This document shows, one piece after another, positions 25,709 to 34,020 of a DNA stretch of 64,000 bases. The notes below the pieces were generated by a model that saw only the letters and a list, made by a program, of their open reading frames with translations, was not told the origin of the DNA and did not search any database. The position numbers and the translations under genes were made by a program. The DNA is from Acidobacteriota bacterium. Its GTDB lineage: Bacteria; Acidobacteriota; Terriglobia; Bryobacterales; Bryobacteraceae. The stretch is taken from assembly GCA_023436715.1 (NCBI GenBank), contig JAEZIJ010000032.1, forward strand, positions 1 to 64,000, read 5' to 3'. Numbering within the stretch: position 1 is the first letter of the stretch; the number at the start of each line of letters is the position of its first letter.

Positions 25709-26410
25709 TCAAAGCGGGCCGAACCACGGACGGCTGTCCAGCAGCCTGATGCTGCGCTCGTCCACCTCGGCGGCCGATGGACGGGGCACGGGAAGCTCGA
25801 CCCGCTCCCACAGCCAACCGGGAAGTGCCGCGGCGCGGCCCGGCGCCACCCACGAGAAGAGCGCGAGCACGCTCTGGAGAACCGGCCAATCCCGTTCCAG
25901 GCGATTTAAAAGGCGGGGCCAGTCCAGGCTCGGGCCGATCGCATAGATGACGTTCAGCACATCGCCCCAGTCGCATCGATCGCGCTGGAGCACGTACATC
26001 TTCGCCCAGATCAGTTCCTCGGCGGGGATGGCCCGAATGGATTCTCCGTTGATGGCTGTTTCGCGGCCGGCGGTGATCCAGATCTCGTCCACGTCCGCCC
26101 GATGGTTGGCCATGCTCCAGATCACATCGACGATCGTGCCGCCGGCGACACCCCTGTAAATCCAACGGCGGTCGTACGGAAGATGGGTGTAGTAATCGAT
26201 CAGGCCGTTGCGAGTGAGCACGTTCAACATCGCCTCGCGTTCCCGGGGTTGAACATACAGGTCGAGGTCCTTCGTATTGCGCCACTGTCCGGTGTACACC
26301 GCAAACCCGAAAGCCCCGCCGACGGCGAACGGTATCCGCTCGCGCCGCGCGTCCTGGATCACGCGGCAGTAAATCGACCACTGTTCGGGAGGAATTGTCC
26401 CCAGCCCCAT
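25709..26410 (-). CDS. nucleotidyltransferase-fold protein
   Basis: 233 aa. FAVGGAFGFAVYTGQWRNTKDLDLYV (described as two blocks: GGAFGFAVY near residue 32, then RNTKDLDLYV near 44) gives the pol-beta-like pattern GG…R.T.D.D with two metal-binding aspartates. VDVIW near 98 supplies a possible third carboxylate. Members of this fold transfer nucleotides to antibiotics, proteins or RNA; no specific partner can be named. It is the first gene of a two-gene minus-strand unit with the TIM-barrel gene. Confidence 0.8.
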   Translation of the reverse strand: MGLGTIPPEQWSIYCRVIQDARRERIPFAVGGAFGFAVYTGQWRNTKDLDLYVQPREREAMLNVLTRNGLIDYYTHLPYDRRWIYRGVAGGTIVDVIWSMANHRADVDEIWITAGRETAINGESIRAIPAEELIWAKMYVLQRDRCDWGDVLNVIYAIGPSLDWPRLLNRLERDWPVLQSVLALFSWVAPGRAAALPGWLWERVELPVPRPSAAEVDERSIRLLDSRPWFGPL

Positions 26411-26511
26411 CCGCTAATTTCATTCTAGGCGGAACCGAGCCGCGACCGCGAGGGCATTTTGGCCGCAGATGAATGCGGACGGCGCGGTCCCGGAGGCTTT
26501 CCGCGAGAGGG

Positions 26512-27444
26512 TTAGAGGCAGGGGCGCTCGGAGCCGGAGCCCTTTACATAGGGACCCTTGCGTCCGCTGGGCAGGATAGTGCGCTCATCGGTCCGCGCCT
26601 GACACAATTGCGTAGCGGTCAAGCCGCGCGCGCCTTTGAGGTTGGCGCCGCGCAGGTCGGCCGTGAACATCTCGGCCTCGGCGAACAACGCATTGCCGAG
26701 TGTGGCGGAACAGAAGTCGACCCCTTTGAGTTCGGTCTTTCGCAGGTCACAGTACGACATGGAGGCGCGGCAGAAACTACTACCCCTCAGGTCGGCGCCC
26801 TGGAACTTCGTCCCGGACAGTTGCGCGCCCCGAAAATCGCAAGCCATCAACTTCGCCGAAGAGAAATTGGCCCCGCACGCGTTTGCATCCGTGAAGCGGC
26901 AGGACTGGAATTTGGCATGGTACAGCAGCGCGTTCTCCAGGTTCGCATCCGTGAAGTCGCTGTCGAACACCGATGCGTGGTGCAGCCCGGCCGCCTCCAG
27001 GACGGTTCCCGCAAAATTGCACTGGTGTATCCTGGCCTCGGACATCCGGGCCGCGCGAAGATTGCCCCGCTGGAAGGAGGTTGCCGCAAGGGTAGCTTCA
27101 CACAGGTTCGCTTCGACGAGCCAGCAGCGGACACAATTGGCGCGGGTGAGGTCGGCTTCGCTCAGGTTCGCGCCCGCCAGGCTTGCCTGCCTCAGATCCG
27201 CCTCTTCCAGTGACGCTCCGCTCAGGTTGGCTCCACTCAGGTCGGCCTCGAGCAGCGTCGCACCTTTGAGGATTGCGCCCTGCAGGTTGGGACGATCCAG
27301 CTTGAGGTCATTCAGGTTGGCGCCAATCAGTTGTGCGCGAACCCCATCCGGCCGTTCCTCGATCCAGGCGAGGTGCGCCTCGAGCACCTGCCGCAGCTGG
27401 TGAGCGCGGTGCGTATCAACTCCTAGAGACTTTGCACTTTCCAT
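26512..27444 (-). CDS. pentapeptide-repeat protein
   Basis: 310 aa. From about residue 40 to 285 it is almost entirely A(D/N)LXX repeats (for example GANLSGASLEEADLRQASLA), folding as a right-handed quadrilateral beta-helix. Cysteines occur at several repeat centres (CRF, CDF, CNF, CDL). The N-terminal 35 residues are helical. No signal peptide, so cytoplasmic. Functions of such proteins range from gyrase protection to scaffolding and are not predictable here. ATG is preceded by a strong AAAGGAGG six bases upstream. Confidence 0.93.
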   Translation of the reverse strand: MESAKSLGVDTHRAHQLRQVLEAHLAWIEERPDGVRAQLIGANLNDLKLDRPNLQGAILKGATLLEADLSGANLSGASLEEADLRQASLAGANLSEADLTRANCVRCWLVEANLCEATLAATSFQRGNLRAARMSEARIHQCNFAGTVLEAAGLHHASVFDSDFTDANLENALLYHAKFQSCRFTDANACGANFSSAKLMACDFRGAQLSGTKFQGADLRGSSFCRASMSYCDLRKTELKGVDFCSATLGNALFAEAEMFTADLRGANLKGARGLTATQLCQARTDERTILPSGRKGPYVKGSGSERPCL

Positions 27445-27786
27445 TGCACGCCTCCTTTTCTATCGGCGGAAGCGCGGCGGACTTTACACCCACGCGTAAC
27501 GGGCCGTCCCCCGCACCCGAGTGCCTTTTGAGAGCAGCAGTCTACACGCGTTTTCGGGTGGGAAGCTCCGCCCGACCTGATTAAAGCTCTGTTATGCTGG
27601 AATTAACGGAAGTGTGCTTAATGCAAAAACAGCCCAATCCGTGGCTGAGGAAACCACGCCCTTGCGTGCAGATTAGCAAAGCTTCAGGACCTAACGCGAT
27701 TTGTGGTATCTTCATCCATGTGAAAGGCTTCGGGTCGATCCACGCGCAAGTGGGACCCGCGGAGCACCTTCCGGTGTGAAAGACAG
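27445..27786. other. intergenic region upstream of the response regulator
   Basis: 342 bp between divergent genes. It should hold promoters for both, but no good -35/-10 pair stands out. CCACgcgcaaGTGG at about 27740-27753 inside GGGTC…GACCC could form a leader hairpin in front of the response regulator. A 61-codon open frame here (27594-27779) has no supporting features. Confidence 0.4.
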
Positions 27787-28494
27787 ATGCGAATACTGGT
27801 CATAGAAGACGAAAAACGCATCGCTGATTTCGTTGCCCGCGGCCTTGAAAGCGCCGGGTACACAGTGGATTCGGCGGGCGATGGGGCGACCAGCCTGGAG
27901 ATGATGCATAGCACCGATTACGATCTCATCATCCTGGACCTGATGCTCCCCGACATGGATGGATTAAAGGTTCTTGAGAAGATCCGGAATCGGAAGGTCA
28001 GTCCCCCTGTATTGATCCTCAGCGCGCTGGGCGCGGTGGATGATCGCGTAAAAGGTCTGGAGAAAGGCGCCGACGACTACCTGGGCAAACCGTTCTCCTT
28101 CACGGAACTGCTGGCCCGGGTGCGCGCGCTCCTCAGAAGGGGGCAACCCACGCCGGAACGTCTTCAGGTGGGAGATCTCACACTCGACTGTATACGGCGA
28201 AAGGTCACGCGGGGCGGCGAACCGATCGAGTTGGCTCCCAAAGAGTTCAGCATTCTCGAGTACCTGATGCGCAACCGCGGCCGGCCGCTCAGCCGCACGA
28301 TGATTGTCGAGCACGTCTGGGACATGGACTACGACGGGCTGACCAATATCGTGGACGTGTATATCCGGCACTTGCGAAGCAAAGTGGACGACCGCTGGCC
28401 GCAGAAGCTGATCCACACCGTCCGCGGTATCGGTTACATGATCGAAACCCCCGAAAAGACCGGCGAGAAGGAGCCCGAGACGGCGGCGCGGTAG
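27787..28494 (+). CDS. OmpR/PhoB-type response regulator
   Basis: 235 aa. Receiver domain 1-115 with acidic pair E7/D8 (VIEDEK), phospho-acceptor D51 in LDLMLPD, Ser near 78 (ILSA) and Lys near 101 (GKPF). The winged-helix DNA-binding domain spans 125-225 (LAPKEFSILEYLMRNRGRPLSR, VDVYIRHLRSKVDD, IHTVRGIGYM). No histidine kinase is adjacent. It heads a plus-strand cluster with a STAS protein 32 bp downstream and redox genes beyond, which suggests, without proof, a role in their control. Confidence 0.95.
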   Translation: MRILVIEDEKRIADFVARGLESAGYTVDSAGDGATSLEMMHSTDYDLIILDLMLPDMDGLKVLEKIRNRKVSPPVLILSALGAVDDRVKGLEKGADDYLGKPFSFTELLARVRALLRRGQPTPERLQVGDLTLDCIRRKVTRGGEPIELAPKEFSILEYLMRNRGRPLSRTMIVEHVWDMDYDGLTNIVDVYIRHLRSKVDDRWPQKLIHTVRGIGYMIETPEKTGEKEPETAAR

Positions 28495-28526
28495 CGCCCA
28501 CCCTTGGCCGAGCAACGGAATCTGCT

Positions 28527-28952
28527 TTGTGGAACAACTCTGAAGTGGGCCTGGCTATCGAACAGCGAGAGCGCGAAGGCATCATTATCCTCGATCTCAA
28601 GGGGCGCATTACGGTCGGCGCCGAGGCCACTTCGATGCGCGAGAGGTTGCGTGCGCAGGCTGCCGCCGGGTCGCTGAACTTCATCCTCAACCTGCGCGAT
28701 GTCGACTACATCGACAGCACGGGGTTGGGGGCGATGGTGGTCTGTTTCACTTCGCTGCGCAAGCTCGGTGGCAAGCTCAAGCTCGAGAACCTGAACCGCC
28801 GCAACATCGAATTGCTTGTGCTCACGAAACTCACCACCGTGTTTGAGATTTTTGACGACGAGCAGGACGCCGTCAACAGCTTCTTCCCCGGCCGTGAGAT
28901 CAAGCGGTTCGATATACTGAGCTTCGTCAAGGAACAAGCCAGCGGAGAGTAG
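28527..28952 (+). CDS. STAS-domain anti-sigma factor antagonist-like protein
   Basis: 141 aa from TTG 28527 (GTG 28545 is an in-frame alternative). STAS fold with the phosphorylatable serine S64 in DYIDSTGLGAMV, and GKLKLENLNRRNIELLVLTKL typical of SpoIIAA/RsbV-like proteins. The C-terminal 25 residues beyond the usual domain end are extra. Such proteins bind anti-sigma kinases in partner-switching pathways. No cognate kinase or sigma factor lies in the window. Confidence 0.9.
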   Translation: MWNNSEVGLAIEQREREGIIILDLKGRITVGAEATSMRERLRAQAAAGSLNFILNLRDVDYIDSTGLGAMVVCFTSLRKLGGKLKLENLNRRNIELLVLTKLTTVFEIFDDEQDAVNSFFPGREIKRFDILSFVKEQASGE

Positions 28953-28966
28953 GCGGACCCGGAGCG

Positions 28967-30265
28967 ATGAGGCTGGTTGTGATCGGCGGCGTTGCCGCGG
29001 GCCTGAGCGCGGCGGCGCGGGCGCGGCGCTGTGACGCATCCCTCGACATCACGGTGCTCGAAAAGGGCGACGCCATCGCCTGGGGTGCCTGTGGGCTTCC
29101 CTACTATCTTCAGGGCCGTATTCAATCGCTCGAACAACTGATCGCACACACGCCCGATTCCTTCCGGCGGGAGCGCAACATAAACGTCCGAACCGGGGCG
29201 AACGTCGTCTCGATCGCCCATTCGCGGCGGCAGGTTGCTCTCGCGTGCGGCGAGCGCGTGCCCTATGACCGTCTGGTAATTGCCACGGGGGCCCGTGCGG
29301 ATCGTTCGATCGACGGCGCGCAGCAACCACATGTGTTCACGCTCTCCACGCTCGAGGACGCGTGCCGGCTTCGCCGCTTTCTGGTTGAGAAGAGGCCGAA
29401 GCGGGCCGTCGTGATCGGCGCGGGCTACATCGGGCTCGAGGCGGTGGAAGTGCTTCGGACGCACGGCGCCCCGGTCACGCTTTTCGACGCGGCGAACGAA
29501 GTGCTCGGCCGCCGCGACCCTCAACTGACAGACGCCCTTCGCAAGCACCTGGAGCGCTTTCATGTCGACGTCCAACTTGGCACGCGAGTGAAGTCGATCG
29601 AACCGGGCGCCGTGGCCGGGTGCGCGTGCGACCTTGTCGTCCTGGCCGCAGGCATCGAGCCCAGGGTGGAGATCGCCACGGAAGCCAGCATCGAGTTAGG
29701 ACGCAGTGGGGCCATCCGCGTGAACGACCGCATGGAGACCAACCTCTCCAGCGTATATGCCGCGGGCGATTGCATAGAGACCACTCACCTAGTCACGGGC
29801 CGTGCCGTCTACCTGCCGCTGGGGACCACAGCGAACAAGACGGGGCGCGTGGCAGGCGCGAATGCCGCCGGCCGGCGCGAGAGGTTCCCGGGCGTGGCAG
29901 GCACGTCCATCGTGCGAGTGTGCGGATTGGGAGTGGGGATGACCGGTCTTTCCGAGTGGCAGGCACGCAAGGAAGGGATGGACCCCGTCTTCGCGCGCGT
30001 GGACTCCCGCGACAAGCCCCGCTATTTCCTCGGCGATTCGGTTTCGGTGAGCCTGGTTGCCGACCGAAGGTCCGGCCGCCTCATCGGCGGAACTGTTCTC
30101 GGCCGCGAAGGCACCGCCGGCCGGATCAACGTCATCGCGACGGCGATCACGAACCGCATGCGCGTGGAAGATTTCGAGCAGCTCGACCTTGCCTACGCGC
30201 CGCCCTATGCCCAGGTCTGGGACCCCATTCTCATCGCCGCCCAACAACTGGCGAAGATGCTCTAG
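28967..30265 (+). CDS. FAD/NAD(P)H-dependent disulfide reductase, CoA-disulfide reductase/NADH oxidase-like
   Basis: 432 aa. FAD-binding VVIGGVAAGLSAAARARR at residues 4-21, the single redox cysteine C42 in WGACGLPYY that marks the CoADR/Nox/Npx subgroup, NAD-binding VIGAGYIGLEAVE near 148, and VYAAGDC near 265 that closes the FAD site. The C-terminal dimerisation domain follows. Members reduce CoA disulfide, polysulfide or oxygen with NAD(P)H. The neighbours are a redoxin (9 bp downstream) and a ferredoxin-type protein, so a thiol or electron-transfer job is likely. Confidence 0.92.
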   Translation: MRLVVIGGVAAGLSAAARARRCDASLDITVLEKGDAIAWGACGLPYYLQGRIQSLEQLIAHTPDSFRRERNINVRTGANVVSIAHSRRQVALACGERVPYDRLVIATGARADRSIDGAQQPHVFTLSTLEDACRLRRFLVEKRPKRAVVIGAGYIGLEAVEVLRTHGAPVTLFDAANEVLGRRDPQLTDALRKHLERFHVDVQLGTRVKSIEPGAVAGCACDLVVLAAGIEPRVEIATEASIELGRSGAIRVNDRMETNLSSVYAAGDCIETTHLVTGRAVYLPLGTTANKTGRVAGANAAGRRERFPGVAGTSIVRVCGLGVGMTGLSEWQARKEGMDPVFARVDSRDKPRYFLGDSVSVSLVADRRSGRLIGGTVLGREGTAGRINVIATAITNRMRVEDFEQLDLAYAPPYAQVWDPILIAAQQLAKML

Positions 30266-30274
30266 ACTTAGTTT

Positions 30275-30757
30275 ATGGCGTGGAAACAGCGTCATCTGCC
30301 CGCAGTGGGTGCGCAGGCTCCCGATTTCAAACTACAGGATCTGAATGGACAGCAGCACTCCCTCAAGGACATGCTCGCCCGCGGTCCCGTGCTCCTCGCC
30401 TTTTTCAAGGTGAGCTGTCCGGTGTGCCAGATGACGTTTCCCTACCTCGAACGCCTCCATCGAACCGGCGGGGGAATCCAGGTGGCCGGCATTTCGCAGG
30501 ACAAAGCTGCCGCCACTCGCGAGTTCAACAGCGAATGCGGTGTGACTTTCCCCACGCTGCTCGACGACGCCGGCTACACCGCCAGCAACGCGTATGGCCT
30601 CGATAGCGTGCCTTCGCTCTTCCTGGTGGAGCCGGACGGCGCCGTTTCGATGTCTGTAAGCGGGTTCAGCAAGAAGGACCTGGAGGCAATCGGGCAGCGG
30701 CTGGGCATGACACCGTTCCGCGCCGGAGAACGCGTTCCCGAATTCAGGCCTGGTTGA
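30275..30757 (+). CDS. redoxin (AhpC/TSA or TlpA-like) with CPVC active site
   Basis: 160 aa thioredoxin-fold protein. APDFKLQDLNGQQHSL near residue 15, active site C48-P-V-C51 in KVSCPVCQMTFP, and the cis-proline block SVPSLFLVEPDG near 110. The CxxC pair separates it from classical one-cysteine peroxiredoxins. No signal peptide, so it should act in the cytoplasm. It starts 9 bp after the flavoprotein gene, a natural reductant partner. Confidence 0.9.
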   Translation: MAWKQRHLPAVGAQAPDFKLQDLNGQQHSLKDMLARGPVLLAFFKVSCPVCQMTFPYLERLHRTGGGIQVAGISQDKAAATREFNSECGVTFPTLLDDAGYTASNAYGLDSVPSLFLVEPDGAVSMSVSGFSKKDLEAIGQRLGMTPFRAGERVPEFRPG

Positions 30758-30801
30758 GGATCGAAAAACTAGGCTCCCGGGGGGAGCTGGGTAAAGCAAG
30801 A

Positions 30802-31254
30802 ATGTCGAACATTCAAGAGATTCTGGATTCCGCCGCGGCGATCGCCAAAGGCATGGGCGTCACGCTCAAGGAGATGGTATCGCCGGCGGTGACGGAGGGT
30901 TATCCGGATGAGCCGCCGCGGCTTCAGGAGCGCTTCCGGGGAACTCACATCCTCGAGCGCGATGAGAACGGACTGGAAAAGTGCGTAGCGTGCTTCCTGT
31001 GCGCCGTCGCTTGCCCTTCGAACTGCATCTACATCGAGGCCGCGGAGAACACCGAAAGCAAGCGCATCAGCGGCGGTGAACGGTACGCGAAGGTCTATAA
31101 CATCGACTACACGCGCTGCATTTTCTGCGGATACTGCGTGGAGGCCTGCCCAACGGACGCCATCATCCACGGCCACGGCTTCGAGACCGCGGCGTACAAC
31201 ACCTCGGCGATGGTCTACCGCAAAGAGCAGATGCTGCGGCCAGTGGGACAGTAG
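30802..31254 (+). CDS. nuoI: NuoI-type 2[4Fe-4S] ferredoxin subunit, stand-alone
   Basis: 150 aa from ATG 30802; the frame opens earlier at TTG 30754. Two cluster motifs, CVACFLCAVACP (residues 55-66) and CIFCGYCVEACP (about 104-115), with the NuoI-specific ERDENGLEKC lead-in and IYIEAAENTESKR between them. In Complex I this subunit carries clusters N6a/N6b. No other nuo gene is nearby, so it is either a scattered Complex I gene or a dedicated electron carrier for the flavoprotein upstream. A GC palindrome follows the stop. Confidence 0.88.
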   Translation: MSNIQEILDSAAAIAKGMGVTLKEMVSPAVTEGYPDEPPRLQERFRGTHILERDENGLEKCVACFLCAVACPSNCIYIEAAENTESKRISGGERYAKVYNIDYTRCIFCGYCVEACPTDAIIHGHGFETAAYNTSAMVYRKEQMLRPVGQ

Positions 31255-31281
31255 CGTAAGGGCCACGCATGCGTAGCCCGC

Positions 31282-31301
31282 GGGCCGGGCATGCCCGGCC
31301 C
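31282..31301. repeat. 20-bp GC palindrome between convergent genes
   Basis: GGGCCGGGC at 31282-31290, AT, then GCCCGGCCC at 31293-31301: perfect arms, no T-run. It abuts the stop of the kinase homologue. The core GGGCCGGGCATGCCCG recurs at 40825-40840. Confidence 0.7.
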
Positions 31302-32399
31302 CTACAAATTCAGACAGCCGTATGCCCGCCGCGCCACCACGAGTTCTTCGTTCGTGGCCAGCGCAAGCACCGCAGTGCCCGCGCAGTCCGAAGAAATCAC
31401 GCGGTCGCCCGAGCCGGTTTCGTTCGCAACCGGATCGAGTTGAATGCCCAGAAATTCCAGGCCGGAACAACACAACGCGCGGAGCCGCGCCGAATTCTCG
31501 CCAATACCTCCGGTGAAGGCCACCGCATCCACCCCGCCCATCGCCGCCGCATACGCGCCGATGGTCTTCCGCACCTCGTAGGCGAAGACCTCGAGCGCAA
31601 GACATGCATCCTCGTTGCCGGCCGCGGCGGCGGCCTCCAGGTCCCGCACATCTCCGCCGGCGATCCCCGAGAGCCCGGCCAACCCGCCCGTCTGCGTCAA
31701 CTGCCGCCGCACTTCGGCCGAATCCCAAGCGCAGCGGTCCATCATGAACAGGACCGCGAACACGTCCAGGTCGCCGTGCCGCGTCGCGTTTTCCAGTCCC
31801 GATTGCGCCGAGAAACCCATCGTAGTATCGACGGACCGGCCGCCCGCGATCGCGCAAATCGACGAACTGCCGCCGAGATGGCAACTGATGGTCCGCAGCG
31901 AGGATGCCGGTCTGCCAAGCACTTCGGGAACCCGCCCGGCGATGAACTGGTGCGAAGCGCCGTGGAACCCGTAGCGCCGTATGCCGTGCTGCTCGCGCCA
32001 ATGGGCCGGAACGCCGTAGCGGGCGGCGTACTCGGGCACGGTCCGGTGAAACTCCGTCTCGAACGCTGCCACGAGCGGCACGCCCGGCATCGCATCGCGG
32101 AACGCGCAGATGGCCGCCAGGTAAATGGAATTGTGCGCGGGCGCGGCCGGCAAATACTCCCGCATGGCCGCGACCACGCCGTCATCGATCACGAACGTGC
32201 CGCGGTAGGCTTTGCCCGCGTGTACGGCTTTGAAAGCCACGGCGTCGATCGCCGCGTCGCCCATCCCGATCTCCGCGATGGCCTGTCGGTAATCGCTGAC
32301 ACGTTCGAACCGGCCGCGCGCAAGCACGCGCTCGGAGGGCATCTCCAGAATCTGATACTTCAAAGAGGTCGAACCAAGGTTCGGTACAAGTACGTTCAT
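31302..32399 (-). CDS. acetate/propionate kinase family protein with altered active-site residues
   Basis: 365 aa, shorter than acetate kinase (about 400). ASKHA-fold landmarks are present: NLGSTSLKYQ at 7-16, H89 (APAHN), YGFHGASH with H146, the HLGGSSS phosphate loop, TRHGDLD with the conserved Arg, and TGGIGENS with the catalytic Glu. Compared with the Methanosarcina enzyme, the FDTAFH aspartate is E114 (FETEFH) and the RVVHGG arginine is K57 (KAVHAG). It may use a different acyl group or have lost activity. ATG 32399 overlaps the stop of the upstream gene (ATGA). No phosphotransacetylase gene is adjacent. Confidence 0.85.
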   Translation of the reverse strand: MNVLVPNLGSTSLKYQILEMPSERVLARGRFERVSDYRQAIAEIGMGDAAIDAVAFKAVHAGKAYRGTFVIDDGVVAAMREYLPAAPAHNSIYLAAICAFRDAMPGVPLVAAFETEFHRTVPEYAARYGVPAHWREQHGIRRYGFHGASHQFIAGRVPEVLGRPASSLRTISCHLGGSSSICAIAGGRSVDTTMGFSAQSGLENATRHGDLDVFAVLFMMDRCAWDSAEVRRQLTQTGGLAGLSGIAGGDVRDLEAAAAAGNEDACLALEVFAYEVRKTIGAYAAAMGGVDAVAFTGGIGENSARLRALCCSGLEFLGIQLDPVANETGSGDRVISSDCAGTAVLALATNEELVVARRAYGCLNL

Positions 32400-33535
32400 C
32401 GGATACGGTATTGGGATTGGATCGCTTTCGCGTTCTGCCGGGCCGGAGCCTGGAACCGGCCGGGGATGTTGGCGCATTCCTGGCTGAAGCGGAGTGCGTC
32501 GCGGGCGCGGTCGGTTTCACCTGCTTCGGCGAGGCGGTAATTCGCCAGCCCGAGATAGAACAGCGCCTCCGCCTTCATATCCGGACTGTTTCCGATGCCG
32601 GGAAGCGCGGCCCGCAGCGCCTGGTCGGCGGCACCCCACTTGTTCGCCGTTGCGTGTACGACACCCTGCATCCACTGCGCCCGGCCGATCACCTGCGTTT
32701 TCCGCGTCTGCCAGTCTGCATCGCTTTGGCCCTCCGGCCTGGCTTTCGCGTTCATCGCCTCGACGGCCTTGTGGGACATCTCCAGGACCTTCTCGTTCTG
32801 TTTGCCCATGTAGCCGCTCGCCACCGCCAGCATCATCTCCGCGTTGGTCTGATCCTTGGCAAGCGTTTGCTCGGCCAGGCTCACGGCTTTGGCGTTGTCC
32901 CCGGTCTGTATGTAGGCCAGGAACCGCTGCTCGGCCACCATCGGGAGGTACTGGCTCTGCGGGTTGCGCTGCTCGAGCAGGTCGCCCAAGGCGATCTTCT
33001 TCTTGGGGTCCGGAGTCTGGAGCGCCATGGCGTAGAGCGAGTACTCGGTATAGGTGTCCAATTGCTTCGCGTAATCCACGCTGTGCGTCCAGTTCTCTAC
33101 CGCGTCCTCGTCGGCCGGCTTGGGCGTCTGCGCGACCTTCCGGGCGACGTCGGAGGTGAGCACAGCCCATTTCAACACGAGGTCCGCGTCCCGTTTGGTC
33201 TCGAGCGCGGCCTTCAGGCACGCGTGCGCGGCCTCGGCATCGGCCGGGTCGAGCGCGAGCAGCTTCTCGCCCGCCGCGATCACCTTATCGGGCTGATTCG
33301 CCTTGGCGTATGCCGCCACAAGCTGTTCGTAAACCCAGATCGTTCCCTCGTGCTTCGGGTTTTGCGCGGCGAATTGCTCGAGCATGCCGATCTTCTTCGC
33401 CTCGTCGGACTCCTGCCCTATCTGCTGGAGCAACTGGCCTTCCGGGGTCTCCGCGTTAATGGTGACCGTGTGCCGTTGAGCGGCAGCCGTCCCAATAACC
33501 GAGAGCAGAACCGCTATGACCGCGATGCTTTTCAT
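32396..33535 (-). CDS. secreted TPR-like helical-repeat protein
   Basis: 379 aa from ATG 33535 with a signal peptide (MKSIAVIAVLLSVIGTAAA). The rest is helical with weak tetratricopeptide-like units, for example IWVYEQLVAAYAKANQPDKVIAAGEKLLALDPADAEA near residue 70 (given as its ends only), and AEALFYLGLANYRLAE near 335. Probably periplasmic and a protein-binding scaffold. Its stop overlaps the kinase-homologue start by four bases, so the two are coupled although one is exported and the other cytoplasmic. Confidence 0.8.
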   Translation of the reverse strand: MKSIAVIAVLLSVIGTAAAQRHTVTINAETPEGQLLQQIGQESDEAKKIGMLEQFAAQNPKHEGTIWVYEQLVAAYAKANQPDKVIAAGEKLLALDPADAEAAHACLKAALETKRDADLVLKWAVLTSDVARKVAQTPKPADEDAVENWTHSVDYAKQLDTYTEYSLYAMALQTPDPKKKIALGDLLEQRNPQSQYLPMVAEQRFLAYIQTGDNAKAVSLAEQTLAKDQTNAEMMLAVASGYMGKQNEKVLEMSHKAVEAMNAKARPEGQSDADWQTRKTQVIGRAQWMQGVVHATANKWGAADQALRAALPGIGNSPDMKAEALFYLGLANYRLAEAGETDRARDALRFSQECANIPGRFQAPARQNAKAIQSQYRIR

Positions 33536-33639
33536 ACGCCTCCCGCAGGCCATAATCGCCTGCCTCCACCCGTTCTCGACGGGATGTTATCATACTCTCA
33601 GCCAAATTAGGGACACCGCGAGTAGGAGAAACGACCCGA

Positions 33640-34020
33640 ATGAATCGCAGATTATTCTTCCTGGCGTTCGCCTCCGTTCTGCTGGGCACGGGATTGCTGT
33701 TTGCCGCCGAGCAGACATTTTCCGCTGAGCAAGCAATCGTCGGAAGTTGGGACTGTACCTCCACAACACCCATCGGCACCGAAGTGAAGTGGACCCTCAC
33801 CGTCAAGGAGCAGGACGGAAAGCTGACCGGCACCGCAGGCAGCGACGAAGGGGAGATGCCCATCTCCGAAGCAAAGATGGAGGACGGGACATTTTCGTTC
33901 AAAGTCTTCATCGAATCCGAGCCCTACCAGGTACGCATCAAGGTTATGGGCCCCAAATTCGAGGGCACGTGGAAGGGCGGCGGCGAGACCGGCGCCATTA
34001 GAGGCACGAAGAAGATATGA
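33640..34020 (+). CDS. small secreted beta-rich protein
   Basis: 126 aa with a signal peptide (LAFASVLLGTGLLFAAEQ). The mature part, IVGSWDCTSTTPIGTEVKWTLTV … FEGTWKGGGETGAIRGTKK, has the GSW…GTW strand pattern of lipocalin-like or DUF-type barrel proteins; no specific family is assigned. Start ATG has TAGGAGAAA about 9 bases upstream. Its stop overlaps the start of the acylase gene (ATGA), so they are co-translated. Confidence 0.78.
   Translation: MNRRLFFLAFASVLLGTGLLFAAEQTFSAEQAIVGSWDCTSTTPIGTEVKWTLTVKEQDGKLTGTAGSDEGEMPISEAKMEDGTFSFKVFIESEPYQVRIKVMGPKFEGTWKGGGETGAIRGTKKI

Noticed and set aside
27594..27779. 61-codon open frame before the response regulator
   Set aside because: No ribosome-binding site, no recognisable domain; it more likely covers the leader and promoter of the regulator.
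30754..30801. N-terminal extension of NuoI from TTG
   Set aside because: It overlaps the end of the redoxin gene and adds residues not typical of NuoI; ATG 30802 fits the family.
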